From NCBI GenBank assembly GCA_021811155.1, contig JAJZPO010000012.1, forward strand, positions 1 through 48,057: a stretch of DNA of 48,057 nucleotides, read 5' to 3'. Made by a program: the position numbers and the translations under genes. Shown piece after piece: positions 35,245 to 44,099 of the stretch. Position 1 is the stretch's first letter, and each line of letters opens with the position of its first letter. Source of the stretch: Bacillota bacterium (lineage in GTDB: Bacteria > Bacillota > Desulfitobacteriia > Desulfitobacteriales > JAJXUE01). The notes under the pieces are model-generated. The model saw only the letters and a list, made by a program, of their open reading frames with translations. It was not told the DNA's origin and searched no databases.

Positions 35245-35754
35245 CTATTTTGCGCTTCTCGTCATAGCCTGACTGATGGCATCTTCTTCTTCCCTGGAAA
35301 GATGGTAACTGGAAGTGCGGCCGGAAACAGGTTTTGCATAGACCCGTGATTCTTCCCTGCTGTTGATAGAACTAATCACCAAGCCGTCTCCGTTCATATC
35401 CAGAAAGGCGGCGGCAAAGCTCAAATCGCTCCCCATATTTTCAAAGGCGTTAAACCGTACAAGGGCGACGTTCTGCAATGATTTCCTGGCGTAACTTGAT
35501 AGCTTGTGGCAAATTTCCTCCAGTTCCTTTACCTGAACTTCAGCCGCATGCACTTTGCCGAGGTATGACTCCAGCAGTTCCTCCAGGTTCAACCCGTCCA
35601 TGCCTGATATCAAGGATTTGTGCCTTTTGGTTAAGCGACTAAGGCGGACAAACAGCGCCAAAAGCAAAATCAGCACTACGACTAGCGCCGCCAGAAAAGC
35701 CAGAGCGAGTGATAACAAATTGGATGATAACCAGGCCGCCAAGGTATTGAACAA
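35245..35754 (-). CDS. DUF4446 membrane-anchored protein
   Basis: The 169-residue protein has one N-terminal transmembrane helix (about residues 12-36), a coiled-coil linker (about 38-80) and a C-terminal domain (VALVRFNAFENMGSDLSFAAAFLDMNGDGLVISSINSREESRVYAKPV). This matches DUF4446, a family of unknown function often beside parB in Clostridia. The start is a TTG after ATAGGGGGTTGTTTCC. It follows the DUF554 gene in transcription order. Confidence 0.85.
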   Translation of the reverse strand: MFNTLAAWLSSNLLSLALAFLAALVVVLILLLALFVRLSRLTKRHKSLISGMDGLNLEELLESYLGKVHAAEVQVKELEEICHKLSSYARKSLQNVALVRFNAFENMGSDLSFAAAFLDMNGDGLVISSINSREESRVYAKPVSGRTSSYHLSREEEDAISQAMTRSAK

Positions 35755-35787
35755 GGAAACAACCCCCTATAGCTTAGATGCGTTACT

Positions 35788-35815
35788 ATTATACTACAAC
35801 ATTTACAGCGCCCAA
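35788..35815 (-). promoter_or_regulatory. Probable promoter of the DUF4446 gene
   Basis: The minus strand has TATAAT with TTGGGC 16 bases upstream. It lies about 35 bases ahead of the TTG start. Confidence 0.5.
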
Positions 35816-36007
35816 AATAAAATTTGCTCTAAAAACTAACATAGATTGAGAGAAATTCAGTAACTTTATACCAAATATCCTCAGATTATACCATATATAA
35901 CGAACATCTGTTTGAAATATTTCCGAATGAAATATGGATGGGTAACCTAACTCACGACTGAAGTCACGAGTGTGCGGTTGCCGGGCATCAAACGATAGTA
36001 GATTTTG
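35816..36007. other. AT-rich gene-free stretch
   Basis: About 190 bases upstream of the DUF4446 promoter. I see no gene, no clear repeat and no recognisable remnant. Confidence 0.5.
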
Positions 36008-36045
36008 AGCCAAACTCCCCCTGGGTGTCCAGAGGGAGTTTGGCT
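36008..36045. terminator. Stem-loop at the end of the DUF554 gene
   Basis: AGCCAAACTCCC and GGGAGTTTGGCT pair over 12 bp, with an inner TGG/CCA. The structure overlaps the DUF554 stop codon. It lacks a good T-run on the minus strand, so termination would be weak. Confidence 0.55.
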
Positions 36046-36739
36046 ATAACTTTAAGATTTGAAACAGATAAGTAAAACCTATGGCTGCAAATATCGCCGG
36101 CAAAAGGTTACCGACCTTGATTTCCTTGATTTGCAGGATATTGAGGCCGATGCCGATTATCAGCAGTCCCCCGGTCGCGCTCATTTCCGCGACTACCTGA
36201 CTGGACAGTATTCCCTGCAAAAAGCCGGCGGAGAGGGTAATAGCTCCTTGGTATAGAAAGACAGGGATTGCCGAAACTGCCACCCCTATGCCCATGGAGG
36301 AGGCGAACACAATGGACGAAATCCCGTCCAGCATCGATTTGGCGTAGAGTATTTGGTGGTTACCTCTCAGGCCGCTTTCCAGGGAACCCATGATGGCCAT
36401 GGCCCCGACACAGTAAATGAGGCTGCAGCTTACGAATGCTTTGGTGAATTCTCCGCCCCCGCTTCCATTGCTGAATTTGACCTCCATCCACCGGCCCAAA
36501 TTATTGAGCCGTGCCTCGATATCCACCAACTCCCCCAGGATCCCTCCCACTACCAGGCTGGAAATTATGATTAGGGGGTTTTGTGTTTCAGCGGCCATTT
36601 TGCCGCCGATGAGCACGACGGCCAAACCGATGCCCTGGATGATAGTAAACTTGATTTTGTCCGGAAAACCGCGGCGGAAGAACAGGCCCAAAAGAGCCCC
36701 GCCAATGATAGCCAGGGTATTTACCACTGTTCCCAACAA
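36044..36739 (-). CDS. DUF554 membrane protein (YdfK/YqgA-like)
   Basis: The 231-residue protein has about six transmembrane helices and the family signatures GTVVNTLAIIGGALLGLFF (start), VCVGAMAIMGSLESGL-like CVGAMAIMGSLESGL near residues 110-124, and KSMLDGISSIVFASSMG. DUF554 proteins are possible transporters of unknown substrate. The start is a TTG behind AGGAGTGGAGAAGTT. It lies between the cysteine-desulfurase gene and the DUF4446 gene, all reading away from the origin. Confidence 0.9.
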   Translation of the reverse strand: MLGTVVNTLAIIGGALLGLFFRRGFPDKIKFTIIQGIGLAVVLIGGKMAAETQNPLIIISSLVVGGILGELVDIEARLNNLGRWMEVKFSNGSGGGEFTKAFVSCSLIYCVGAMAIMGSLESGLRGNHQILYAKSMLDGISSIVFASSMGIGVAVSAIPVFLYQGAITLSAGFLQGILSSQVVAEMSATGGLLIIGIGLNILQIKEIKVGNLLPAIFAAIGFTYLFQILKL

Positions 36740-36815
36740 ACTTCTCCACTCCTAGTCCATATAGTATTTAGGTTTGTTATTGCTCCGTCATTGGTTTGAA
36801 AGACGCTGATTTTTC

Positions 36816-37964
36816 TTATCCCTGTAATTCTTTGGCTATTTCAGACATAGCCTGGACCGCGCTGGCAATATCCTGCTCAGAGGTAAAGCTGGAGGGGCTA
36901 AAACGGATTGTCCCCTGCCGCAGTGTACCTATGGTATGGTGAGCCTGGGGGGCACAATGCAAACCTGACCTGACCGCGATGCCGAAGGCCCGATCCAAGA
37001 TAAAGGCTATCTCGTTAGCATCAACCTGGCCTAAATTGACTGATACCAGGGGCGCCCTCTCTTCCCTGGCACGAGGGCCGTAAATCTTGATACCCGGCAC
37101 CTTCTCCAGACCTGATATGAGGGATTGGCAGAGAAGAGTTTCCCGTTGGTAGCTCTTGTCCAGGCCCTCAGAAAGTATGTACTCCAGCCCGGCGCCCAGA
37201 CCGGCTATCCCCACCGTATTCAACGTGCCGCTTTCATACCGGTCAGGCAGGGCTTCCGGCTGAAATTCCAGCTCCGAGCTGCTTCCTGTCCCGCCTTGAA
37301 TCAGGGGCTCCAACGTCACCCTGGGTCCAACGAAAAGGCCGCCTGTCCCCTGCGGCCCCAGGAGTCCCTTATGCCCTGGGAAAGCTAAAAGGTCAATCAT
37401 ATATTTTTCAACGTCAATCGGTATGACGCCTGCGGTTTGGGCGGCATCGACCATATAGAAAATTCCATGTTCCCGGGCAATCTTTCCTATTTCCTCAATT
37501 GGCATTACAGTACCTGTGACATTGGATGCATGAGTTGTAATGATCAGCTTTGTATTTCTTTTTATAGCCGATTGGATGTCCGCCGGATTGAGTTTTCCTT
37601 CATGGTCACAAGCTACCGCCTCAAGTTCAACGCCCCGGCGTTCCAGGTACTTTAGGGGGCGCCAAACCGAGTTGTGTTCCATCGATGTGGTAATAACATG
37701 GTCTCCTGTCTCCAACATGCCATAAATTCCCATATTCAGGGCTTGAGTGGCGTTACCGGTAAACACTATTCGGCTAGGGTCCGGCACACCGAAAAGCTGC
37801 GCTAGCAGCTCCCTGGTACGGAGCACCAGGCGCCCTACCCCAAGGGTACCCTGATGGGAACCCCTTCCTGGGTTGGAGCCAAAGTCCAGCATTACCTTTT
37901 CCATGGCTTTAACTACCCCCTCGGGTTTGGGCCAGCTTGTGGCTGCATTGTCCAAATAGATCAT
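36816..37964 (-). CDS. Cysteine desulfurase-like class V aminotransferase
   Basis: The 382-residue PLP enzyme would release sulfur from cysteine as an enzyme-bound persulfide, or act on a related substrate. It begins MIYLDNAATSWPKP, and has TTSMEHNSVWRPL, the cofactor histidine and aspartate in YMVDAAQTAG, the PLP-lysine in FPGHKGLLGPQGTGG and the reactive cysteine segment RSGLHCAPQAHHT. It matches the EF2568-type family rather than NifS/IscS. The ATG follows AGGAGAAAAGACGGA; an upstream in-frame ATG gives eight extra residues. It is the first gene beyond the parS region. Confidence 0.88.
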   Translation of the reverse strand: MIYLDNAATSWPKPEGVVKAMEKVMLDFGSNPGRGSHQGTLGVGRLVLRTRELLAQLFGVPDPSRIVFTGNATQALNMGIYGMLETGDHVITTSMEHNSVWRPLKYLERRGVELEAVACDHEGKLNPADIQSAIKRNTKLIITTHASNVTGTVMPIEEIGKIAREHGIFYMVDAAQTAGVIPIDVEKYMIDLLAFPGHKGLLGPQGTGGLFVGPRVTLEPLIQGGTGSSSELEFQPEALPDRYESGTLNTVGIAGLGAGLEYILSEGLDKSYQRETLLCQSLISGLEKVPGIKIYGPRAREERAPLVSVNLGQVDANEIAFILDRAFGIAVRSGLHCAPQAHHTIGTLRQGTIRFSPSSFTSEQDIASAVQAMSEIAKELQG

Positions 37965-38202
37965 TCCGTCTTTTCTCCTTTTAAGCATACTCCTGACGAC
38001 GCTGTGAACCTGCGTCCGGTCATGTCAGGTATGGACTGCGAATAAGATATACTTTTCTGTTGGTGCAAAACCCGGCAATTTGTTGCTTTGAGCGGACCGG
38101 CAGATGTGCTGAGCTGCAGAAAGGCTTCGCTCTTCGCCACAATGTTAATTATATAGCTTCCTGTCCATGGAGAACAGGTTTTTGACGCCACAAGACCACA
38201 AA

Positions 38203-38218
38203 TGTTCCACGTGGAACA
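38203..38218. promoter_or_regulatory. parS: parS site 1 (perfect)
   Basis: Perfect 16-base palindrome TGTTCCACGTGGAACA. It opens duplicated block A. Confidence 0.93.
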
Positions 38219-38308
38219 TCTCTTTCAACAGCAGCTTCTCAATACTGGTCCGAAAAAACCAGAGCCGCCTCGGGAAGTTCTTGCGCAATTGCGATCGGGC
38301 CGACCTGA

Positions 38309-38324
38309 TGTTCGACGTGGAACT
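38309..38324. promoter_or_regulatory. parS: parS site 2 (degenerate)
   Basis: TGTTCGACGTGGAACT, two mismatches to the other sites. Its position, 106 bases after site 1, matches the perfect site 7 in block B. Confidence 0.7.
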
Positions 38325-38491
38325 TTCTTTCTCCGCTCCCTATGGAACAGATCCTTACAGCACAGACAAGAACCTTAAGACTGGACAATCCGAAAGCTGC
38401 ACATTTACCCTGGTAGTCACATTGAATATTACCGGTTCAAACCCGTGTCAAGTCGATGAAAAAATATCACCATCCCAGGAATTTGAGGATA

Positions 38492-38507
38492 TGTTCCACG
38501 TGGAACA
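38492..38507. promoter_or_regulatory. parS: parS site 3 (perfect)
   Basis: Perfect palindrome; end of block A, corresponding to site 8 in block B. Confidence 0.93.
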
Positions 38508-38659
38508 TTTTTTTGCGTGACCAACTCTCGAGGCATTAAAAGGTTTACATGTCTGCCCGCATTACCCTTGAAAACTCAGTCGATAGACCGGACGCAGCCT
38601 ATGCTTAAGATTCGATTTTTACACTCACAGCTTATGGCCATCTCATGAACTAAGTGCAA

Positions 38660-38675
38660 TGTTCCACGTGGAACA
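38660..38675. promoter_or_regulatory. parS: parS site 4 (perfect)
   Basis: Perfect palindrome in the single-copy part of the array between the two duplicated blocks. Confidence 0.93.
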
Positions 38676-38908
38676 ATCCATCACCAGTGCATCCCCTTGG
38701 TTGAAAACGCATGCTCCACAGACCTGGACAACCAGTGGCTCCAAGGCCTCGGACCTCCCTTGACGAACATCACGCCCGTTTGTGTGTTCCCCGCCTTGTT
38801 TGCATTTTCAGCCTGGCACGCACATGCCAGCCAAAAACGGAGCTCACGGCCGCGCCTAGAAAAACTCTTGCTTCCGGCCCACTCTGCAGCATATATCCCT
38901 CCAAGCCC

Positions 38909-38964
38909 AGACTAACCGTCGCAATAAATGTTCCACGTGGAACATTTATTGCGACGGTTAGTCT
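38909..38964. repeat. parS: 56-bp perfect palindrome centred on parS site 5
   Basis: The parS core at 38929-38944 is flanked on each side by 20 further bases that are exactly complementary (left arm starts AGACTAACCGTCGCAATAAA). The whole 56 bases have no unpaired centre. It can form a 28-bp hairpin or cruciform. Confidence 0.95.
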
Positions 38965-39115
38965 TCGATCCGCATCCCAATTCTTGTGACACAATGGTTT
39001 AGTCGAGAGAAAGCAATCTGCAAGCCCACATATTCGAAGCTGTCACTCCGGTTATAACAAACTGGTCTGGGTTGCAAATAGCATGCAAGAGAACATGAGT
39101 CAATTCCCAAGAAAA

Positions 39116-39131
39116 TGTTCCACGTGGAACA
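39116..39131. promoter_or_regulatory. parS: parS site 6 (perfect)
   Basis: Perfect palindrome; opens duplicated block B, matching site 1. Confidence 0.93.
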
Positions 39132-39221
39132 TTTCTATTAGCCGTAAACTTGTCAGCAATTGGTCCGAAACACCGTAGCCGCAGTCTAAAGTTTTTTTCT
39201 ATCGCGAACCGACCGTCCTAA

Positions 39222-39237
39222 TGTTCCACGTGGAACA
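39222..39237. promoter_or_regulatory. parS: parS site 7 (perfect)
   Basis: Perfect palindrome 106 bases after site 6, the intact counterpart of degenerate site 2. Confidence 0.93.
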
Positions 39238-39401
39238 TTCTCTCTTCGCTCACTATTAAACAGGTTACTTACACCACAGACAAGAGCCTTAAGAGTGGAC
39301 AGCCGGAAAGCTACAGGAACACGCAGGTAGGTCAGCTCAGTATTAGCAGCGCAACCCGTGTCTTGGCCAATGAAAAATATCACCATTCCAGAAAGCTCGT
39401 A

Positions 39402-39417
39402 TGTTCCACGTGGAACA
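39402..39417. promoter_or_regulatory. parS: parS site 8 (perfect)
   Basis: Perfect palindrome closing block B, matching site 3. Confidence 0.93.
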
Positions 39418-39631
39418 TTCTTAAGATACTGGGAACAAATAGCCAACAATTCCGGGTATATTATTTGCCAACCTTCTGGCCTAAGCATGTAAGTGACGAA
39501 CCCTACCTCTCTTCATCGGAGCAAGCAGGGTCTGAACGTCCTCATGCCAGCCTCATTATCCCTGGTACCGGCTTATAACAGGCAACAGCTCCACTAATAC
39601 TGCTAATACTGCTTCCCGTCCGATCCAAAAT

Positions 39632-39671
39632 AAAGATGTCCAATGTTCCACGTGGAACATTGGACATCTTT
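39632..39671. terminator. parS: 40-bp palindrome: parB terminator containing parS site 9
   Basis: The parS core at 39644-39659 is extended by 12 complementary bases on each side (AAAGATGTCCAA). On the minus strand the stem is followed by ATTTTGG and the last stem bases supply more T, giving a terminator-like hairpin 46 bases past the parB stop. On the plus strand TTTTT also follows. Confidence 0.85.
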
Positions 39672-39717
39672 TTCGTCAGGGGCAGAACCCCAATCTTCTA
39701 GTTTTGCTGTAAGCACT

Positions 39718-40584
39718 CTAACTCAGTTCACCAAGCAAAGTGTCAACAATCTGATTTAACTCCTCTTTGCTATAATACTCAATCTCTATTTTGCCTTTCG
39801 CACCCAACGCCTTAATTTTCACCTGGGTGCGCAGCAGGCCGCGCAGCCTGTCTTCAATCTGGGCAACAATCGGGTCAACTTCTTCCTGCTTCGGAGTTTT
39901 TTCCTTTTGCTGCTCCGGCTGGGTCTTGTCCAAGATGCTCTTGACCAGCGCTTCTGTCTCCCTAACAGATAAGCCAGACCTAACAACCTTTTCTAACGCA
40001 AGCATCAACAAAGATTTGTCCTCCAAGGCCAACAAAACCTTTGCATGGCCGACGGAGATTTTCCCTTCAGCCAGATAACGCTGCGCCTGCACCGGCAGTG
40101 TCAGCAGCCTTAACAAATTGGCAACAAAAGGACGGCTCTTGCCAATGCGCGAGGCCAGGCTTTCCTGGGTAAACCCATACTCCTCGATTAAACTCCTGCA
40201 AGCATTAGCTTCCTCAATCGGATTTAAGTCCTCCCGCTGAATATTCTCCAGCAGGGCAATCTCCGCCATTTCTGCGTCACTGCATTCCCGCACGAGGGCG
40301 GGTACAGTTTTCAGGCCTGCGAGCTGGCAAGCCCTGAAACGGCGCTCACCCGCAACTATTTCAAACCTGTCAGGGCCTTTCGAACGTAGCACTATCGGCT
40401 GAACTACACCATGCGCAGAGATCGATTCCGCCAATTCCTGCAGTTTGGCGGAATCAAACTGCCTGCGCGGCTGCCGCGGATTTGACTCAATCCGCTCTAA
40501 CAGAATTTCCCTAACTCCCTGGTCCTGAACCTCGGGAGCGGGAATCAAGGCCTGAAGACCTCTGCCAAGACCCTTTTTACTCAA
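39718..40584 (-). CDS. parB: Chromosome partitioning protein ParB (Spo0J)
   Basis: ParB binds parS, uses CTP to clamp and spread on DNA, and organises origin segregation; in spore formers it also counteracts Soj. The 288-residue protein begins MSKKGLGRGLQALIP, the ParA-stimulating N-terminus. It has the CTP-binding box VAGERRFRACQLAGL with NIQREDLNPIEEA, a helix-turn-helix (TQESLASRIGKSRPFVANLLRLL) and a C-terminal dimer domain. The start is a TTG overlapping the last codons of parA. An upstream extension of 20 residues is not family-like. Nine putative sites lie just downstream. Confidence 0.95.
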   Translation of the reverse strand: MSKKGLGRGLQALIPAPEVQDQGVREILLERIESNPRQPRRQFDSAKLQELAESISAHGVVQPIVLRSKGPDRFEIVAGERRFRACQLAGLKTVPALVRECSDAEMAEIALLENIQREDLNPIEEANACRSLIEEYGFTQESLASRIGKSRPFVANLLRLLTLPVQAQRYLAEGKISVGHAKVLLALEDKSLLMLALEKVVRSGLSVRETEALVKSILDKTQPEQQKEKTPKQEEVDPIVAQIEDRLRGLLRTQVKIKALGAKGKIEIEYYSKEELNQIVDTLLGELS

Positions 40585-41338
40585 GCTCCAAGACCTCCTT
40601 GGCCAATTCCCTGTATAGCTCGGCTCCCCTGGACTTGGAGTCATAGGAAATTATCGCCTGACCATGGCTGGGGGCCTCACTCAACCGCACGTTACGAGGA
40701 ATAATACTCCTGAAAACTTTACCGGGAAAATGTGCTTTAACTTCATCCACCACCTGAATTGACAGGTTAGTCCTGGCATCAAACATTGTCAGCAGCACAC
40801 CCAGGATCTCCAGCGCAGGATTTAAATGCTTTTGCACCAGGTTAATGGTGTTCATCAACAGTGATAAACCTTCCAAAGCATAATATTCACACTGAATCGG
40901 AATTAGAGCTTTGTCAGCGGCGGTCAGTGCGTTAAGGGTTAATAAACCCAATGAAGGCGGACAGTCAATAAAGATATAGTCAAAATTATCACGCACGCTG
41001 TCAATGGCCCTTTTTAATTTGTGCTCACGGGAAATGGCGGAAACAAGCTCAATTTCGGCTCCGGCCAGCTGAATCGTTGCCGGAGCCACTTTTAGGCCAG
41101 GGGTTTCCGTCTGCAGAATAACCTCTTCAAGCGGCTCCCCCTCAATAATAACATTATAGAGGCACTGACTCAGATTATCACGTTGAATTCCCAAGCCGCT
41201 GCTGGCATTCCCTTGCGGGTCATTGTCTACTATCAGGACCTTGTTCCCTAATTCAGCCAAACAAGCCCCAAGGTTTATAGCAGTTGTAGTTTTGGCTACA
41301 CCGCCTTTTTGATTCGCAACAGCAATTATCTGTCCCAC
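40577..41338 (-). CDS. parA: Chromosome partitioning ATPase ParA (Soj)
   Basis: ParA is the deviant Walker-type ATPase that works with ParB in origin segregation and, in Bacillus, tunes DnaA activity. The 253-residue protein has the deviant Walker A KGGVAKTTTAINLG near residues 10-23, the Walker B-like DYIFIDCPPSLGLLT, and VLLTMFDARTNLS. The start is set at a GTG coding MGQIIAVANQKGG, with GGGAGAGGG about 8 bases upstream. parB overlaps its stop by eight bases, indicating coupled translation. Confidence 0.95.
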   Translation of the reverse strand: MGQIIAVANQKGGVAKTTTAINLGACLAELGNKVLIVDNDPQGNASSGLGIQRDNLSQCLYNVIIEGEPLEEVILQTETPGLKVAPATIQLAGAEIELVSAISREHKLKRAIDSVRDNFDYIFIDCPPSLGLLTLNALTAADKALIPIQCEYYALEGLSLLMNTINLVQKHLNPALEILGVLLTMFDARTNLSIQVVDEVKAHFPGKVFRSIIPRNVRLSEAPSHGQAIISYDSKSRGAELYRELAKEVLELE

Positions 41339-41457
41339 ATCAATCGCCCTCTCCCACAGCATCTACTCTATATTCCACGCGCTGTACTGTTGTTCCTTCT
41401 CCCAGGCCAAACTTCCGGCTGTCAATCTATGGTTTTAGTCTATTCGGGGAGACAACA

Positions 41458-41480
41458 AAGGAACCCGGCTCAGGTTCCTT
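41458..41480 (-). terminator. Terminator at the end of rsmG
   Basis: AAGGAACC/GGTTCCTT with a 7-base loop, followed on the minus strand by TGTTGTC. The rsmG stop codon lies inside the hairpin, so it separates rsmG from parA. Confidence 0.75.
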
Positions 41481-42189
41481 CCAGCGGCTTTTTTTCGGGC
41501 AGCCCCGCTTTTCGCGGGTACTGAACAGGCGTTGAATTGATCTTCTCGATAATTGCTATGGTTCTGACATCCGGCTTACCTGGCAGTCTGGTCTCAATGA
41601 TCTCAACCAATTTGCCACCCAGTACCCGGATAGCGCCCATGGCCTCCTGGACTTCCTGATTGACCCCCGGCCCTTTGGCCGCAATAAACCTGCCGCCCAC
41701 CTTAACCAGAGGCAGGCAATACTCACATAGCACGCTCATGCGCGATACTGCTCTGGCCGCTACACTGTCAAACCCTTCGCGCATTCCCTTAATTTTTCCT
41801 GCGTCTTCAGCCCTGGCATGTAAGACCTTTACACCTTGCAGTCCAAGTTCAGACACCACAACTTCGAGAAAACCAACGCGTTTCGCCAGAGAATCGACCA
41901 GCGTAACATTCAATTCCGGATACAAGATCTTTAAAGGCAGACCGGGAAATCCGGCCCCTGTGCCCACATCGGCCAACGTACCGCTGGGCGCTACGTATGC
42001 AGCCAAAAGCAGGGAATCCAGAAAATGCTTCACCACTATTTCTCCTGCCTCGGTAATTGCCGTGAGATTAAACTTATTACTCCACTCCTGCAGCAATTCC
42101 AAATAGCGGATAAAGGCGGAAACCTGGCCTGCAGTAAGCTCAAAACCAATTTCCCTCGCACCCGTCAGCAAAATCTCTTGCGCTGTCAT
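41470..42189 (-). CDS. rsmG: 16S rRNA (guanine527-N7)-methyltransferase RsmG
   Basis: RsmG methylates G527 in the 530 loop of 16S rRNA with SAM. The 239-residue protein has the start [32 protein letters not shown], the SAM motif [17 protein letters not shown] near residues 71-87, and [21 protein letters not shown]. Loss of this enzyme gives low-level streptomycin resistance in other bacteria. It overlaps mnmG by four bases. Confidence 0.96.
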   Translation of the reverse strand: MTAQEILLTGAREIGFELTAGQVSAFIRYLELLQEWSNKFNLTAITEAGEIVVKHFLDSLLLAAYVAPSGTLADVGTGAGFPGLPLKILYPELNVTLVDSLAKRVGFLEVVVSELGLQGVKVLHARAEDAGKIKGMREGFDSVAARAVSRMSVLCEYCLPLVKVGGRFIAAKGPGVNQEVQEAMGAIRVLGGKLVEIIETRLPGKPDVRTIAIIEKINSTPVQYPRKAGLPEKKPLEGT

Positions 42190-44090
42190 GCCTGAACACC
42201 CCGGCGACGCTGTTCCAGATAAACCATCAAGACTGATATGTCCGCCGGCGTAACCCCACTGATGCGGGAGGCCTGGCCCAAATTGAGCGGACGCACCGAA
42301 ATCAAACGCTGTTTCCCTTCCGTAGACAAACCGGCGACCAGTTCATAGTCCAAATCCATGGGCAGCCGACGCCGCTCCATTTTCTGGAACCTGGCTATCT
42401 GGGCGCCCTGTTTTTCAATATATCCTTCATACTTCAACTGAATTTCCACCTGTTCCGCCACTTCCCCCGTAACAACCTCGGAGAAGGGTACGAACCGGGC
42501 CAAATCAGCGAACGTCAGTTCCGGCCGGCGCAGCAGGTCCAATAAATTCATCGGCCCGCGCAGTTCAGAACTCTCCTTCTCCCGCAGCAAGGCCTGAAAC
42601 TCCACCTCCGCCGGGCTGACAACTCTTGCTGAGAGGGTTTCCTTCACGCTTGCAATCTGCCGCTGCTTCGCTGCAAATTTCCTGTAACGTTCGTCCCCGA
42701 CCAAACCCACTTCCCTGCCCAGCTCAGTAAGGCGCAAATCTGCGTTGTCCTGACGCAGCACCAATCTGTATTCAGCGCGGGAAGTAAGAATCCGGTAGGG
42801 TTCGGTTATTCCCTTTGTTACCAAATCATCTATCAAAACGCCGATATAGGCATCGGACCTGGAGAGAATCAACGGGTCCCTGCCCCGGGCTTTTAGGGCA
42901 GCGTTAATACCGGCAATCAAGCCCTGAGCGGCTGCCTCCTCATACCCTGAGGTGCCGTTGATCTGTCCCGCCGAAAAAAGACCGGGAATATTTATGACCT
43001 CCAGAGACAGGGACAGTTGATACGGCTTGATGTAATCGTACTCTATGGCATAACCGGCCCTGAGCATTTCGACGTTTTCCAGGCCCGGAATGCTGCGCAG
43101 CATACTGATTTGAACATCTTCCGGCAAGCTCGTTGACAACCCGGCCACATACATCTCCTTGGTTTCCCAGCCTTCGGGCTCCAAAAAAATCTGATGTCCT
43201 TCCTTGCCGGCAAACCTGACAACTTTGTCCTCGATTGAAGGACAATAACGAGGCCCGGTTCCCTCAATAATGCCGCTGTACAAAGGGGCACGGTAAAGGT
43301 TTTCCCTGATAATTGAGTGGGATCCTCTTGTAGTATATCCCAGCCAGCAGGGCAGCTGCCGTTCTGCTTTTCCCTGTAAAAAAGGATTATAGGTAGGCAA
43401 GAAAGAAAAATGAGGCAGCTCTGCGTCCCCGGGCTGGATGGCCAGCTTGGAAAAATCCACTGAATCCCTGTGAATTCTCGGCGGAGTGCCGGTTTTAAAC
43501 CGGCCCAACTCTACGCCACAGTCCAGCAAGGACTGGGAAAGTCCCATGGCCGCCAATTGCCCGTTGGGACCAGCAGTAAGCGTTGTAGAACCGATGATAA
43601 CCCTGCCCTTTAAATATGTACCGGTCGTAACCACCACACTTAAGGCGTCAAACCTGGCCCCCGTGGTGGTTACGACCCCTTGAATGCGCCATCCCTCAAC
43701 CAACAGCTTTTCCACCTGGGCTTGCTTTACGTCCAGTCTTGGCTCGTTCTCTAAAACCCGGCGCATGGAAGTCATATAAGCCTTCTTGTCTGACTGGGCC
43801 CGCAACGCATGAACAGCCGGACCCTTGCCCTTGTTAAGCGTGCGGACCTGAATAGCGGTTTTGTCGGTATTGATCCCCATTTCACCGCCAAGAGCATCAA
43901 TTTCTCTCACCAAATGACCTTTGGCAGGACCGCCCACAGACGGATTGCAGGGCATTAAGGCAATATTATCCAGGTTAAGTGTCAGCAAAAGGGTATTACA
44001 ATTCATCCTGGCTGCGGCTAACGCCGCTTCACATCCGGCATGGCCTGCACCGACAACAATTACATCATATTTTCCAGCCGAATATTCCAT
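42186..44090 (-). CDS. mnmG: tRNA uridine-5-carboxymethylaminomethyl modification enzyme MnmG (GidA)
   Basis: MnmG, an FAD protein, works with MnmE to modify the wobble uridine (position 34) of several tRNAs. The 634-residue length is standard. Motifs are [20 protein letters not shown] at the N-terminus, [21 protein letters not shown], the [16 protein letters not shown] segment, and [21 protein letters not shown] near residue 375. The ATG follows AGGAGTAGAGC, ten bases after the mnmE stop. Confidence 0.97.
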   Translation of the reverse strand: MEYSAGKYDVIVVGAGHAGCEAALAAARMNCNTLLLTLNLDNIALMPCNPSVGGPAKGHLVREIDALGGEMGINTDKTAIQVRTLNKGKGPAVHALRAQSDKKAYMTSMRRVLENEPRLDVKQAQVEKLLVEGWRIQGVVTTTGARFDALSVVVTTGTYLKGRVIIGSTTLTAGPNGQLAAMGLSQSLLDCGVELGRFKTGTPPRIHRDSVDFSKLAIQPGDAELPHFSFLPTYNPFLQGKAERQLPCWLGYTTRGSHSIIRENLYRAPLYSGIIEGTGPRYCPSIEDKVVRFAGKEGHQIFLEPEGWETKEMYVAGLSTSLPEDVQISMLRSIPGLENVEMLRAGYAIEYDYIKPYQLSLSLEVINIPGLFSAGQINGTSGYEEAAAQGLIAGINAALKARGRDPLILSRSDAYIGVLIDDLVTKGITEPYRILTSRAEYRLVLRQDNADLRLTELGREVGLVGDERYRKFAAKQRQIASVKETLSARVVSPAEVEFQALLREKESSELRGPMNLLDLLRRPELTFADLARFVPFSEVVTGEVAEQVEIQLKYEGYIEKQGAQIARFQKMERRRLPMDLDYELVAGLSTEGKQRLISVRPLNLGQASRISGVTPADISVLMVYLEQRRRGVQA

Positions 44091-44099
44091 GCTCTACTC

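Larger units (their letters stand above)
37965..39717. other. parS: Gene-free parS region (centromere-like)
   Basis: About 1.75 kb without a credible gene between the desulfurase gene and parB. It contains eight copies of TGTTCCACGTGGAACA and one degenerate copy, which are consistent with binding sites for the neighbouring ParB. Start-to-start spacings are 106, 183, 168, 269, 187, 106, 180 and 242 bases. Two blocks (38203-38510 and 39116-39420) are diverged duplicates. Weak open frames here translate the sites themselves and were not accepted as genes. Confidence 0.9.

Noticed and set aside
35789-36013. 74-codon open frame between the DUF4446 and DUF554 genes
   Set aside because: AT-rich sequence with no ribosome site or similarity; it overlaps the DUF4446 promoter.
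38167-38520. 117-codon plus-strand open frame in the parS region
   Set aside because: It translates several parS sites (giving CSTWN and MFHVEH), has no clear ribosome site and no family similarity. The duplicated copy of the region does not keep the frame open.
39186-39488. 100-codon minus-strand open frame with repeated NVPRGT
   Set aside because: NVPRGT is simply the translation of the parS palindrome; there is no start signal or conservation.
38203-39659. CRISPR array
   Set aside because: The repeat is a 16-bp palindrome and the spacers vary from about 90 to 250 bases. No cas genes are present and ParB is adjacent.
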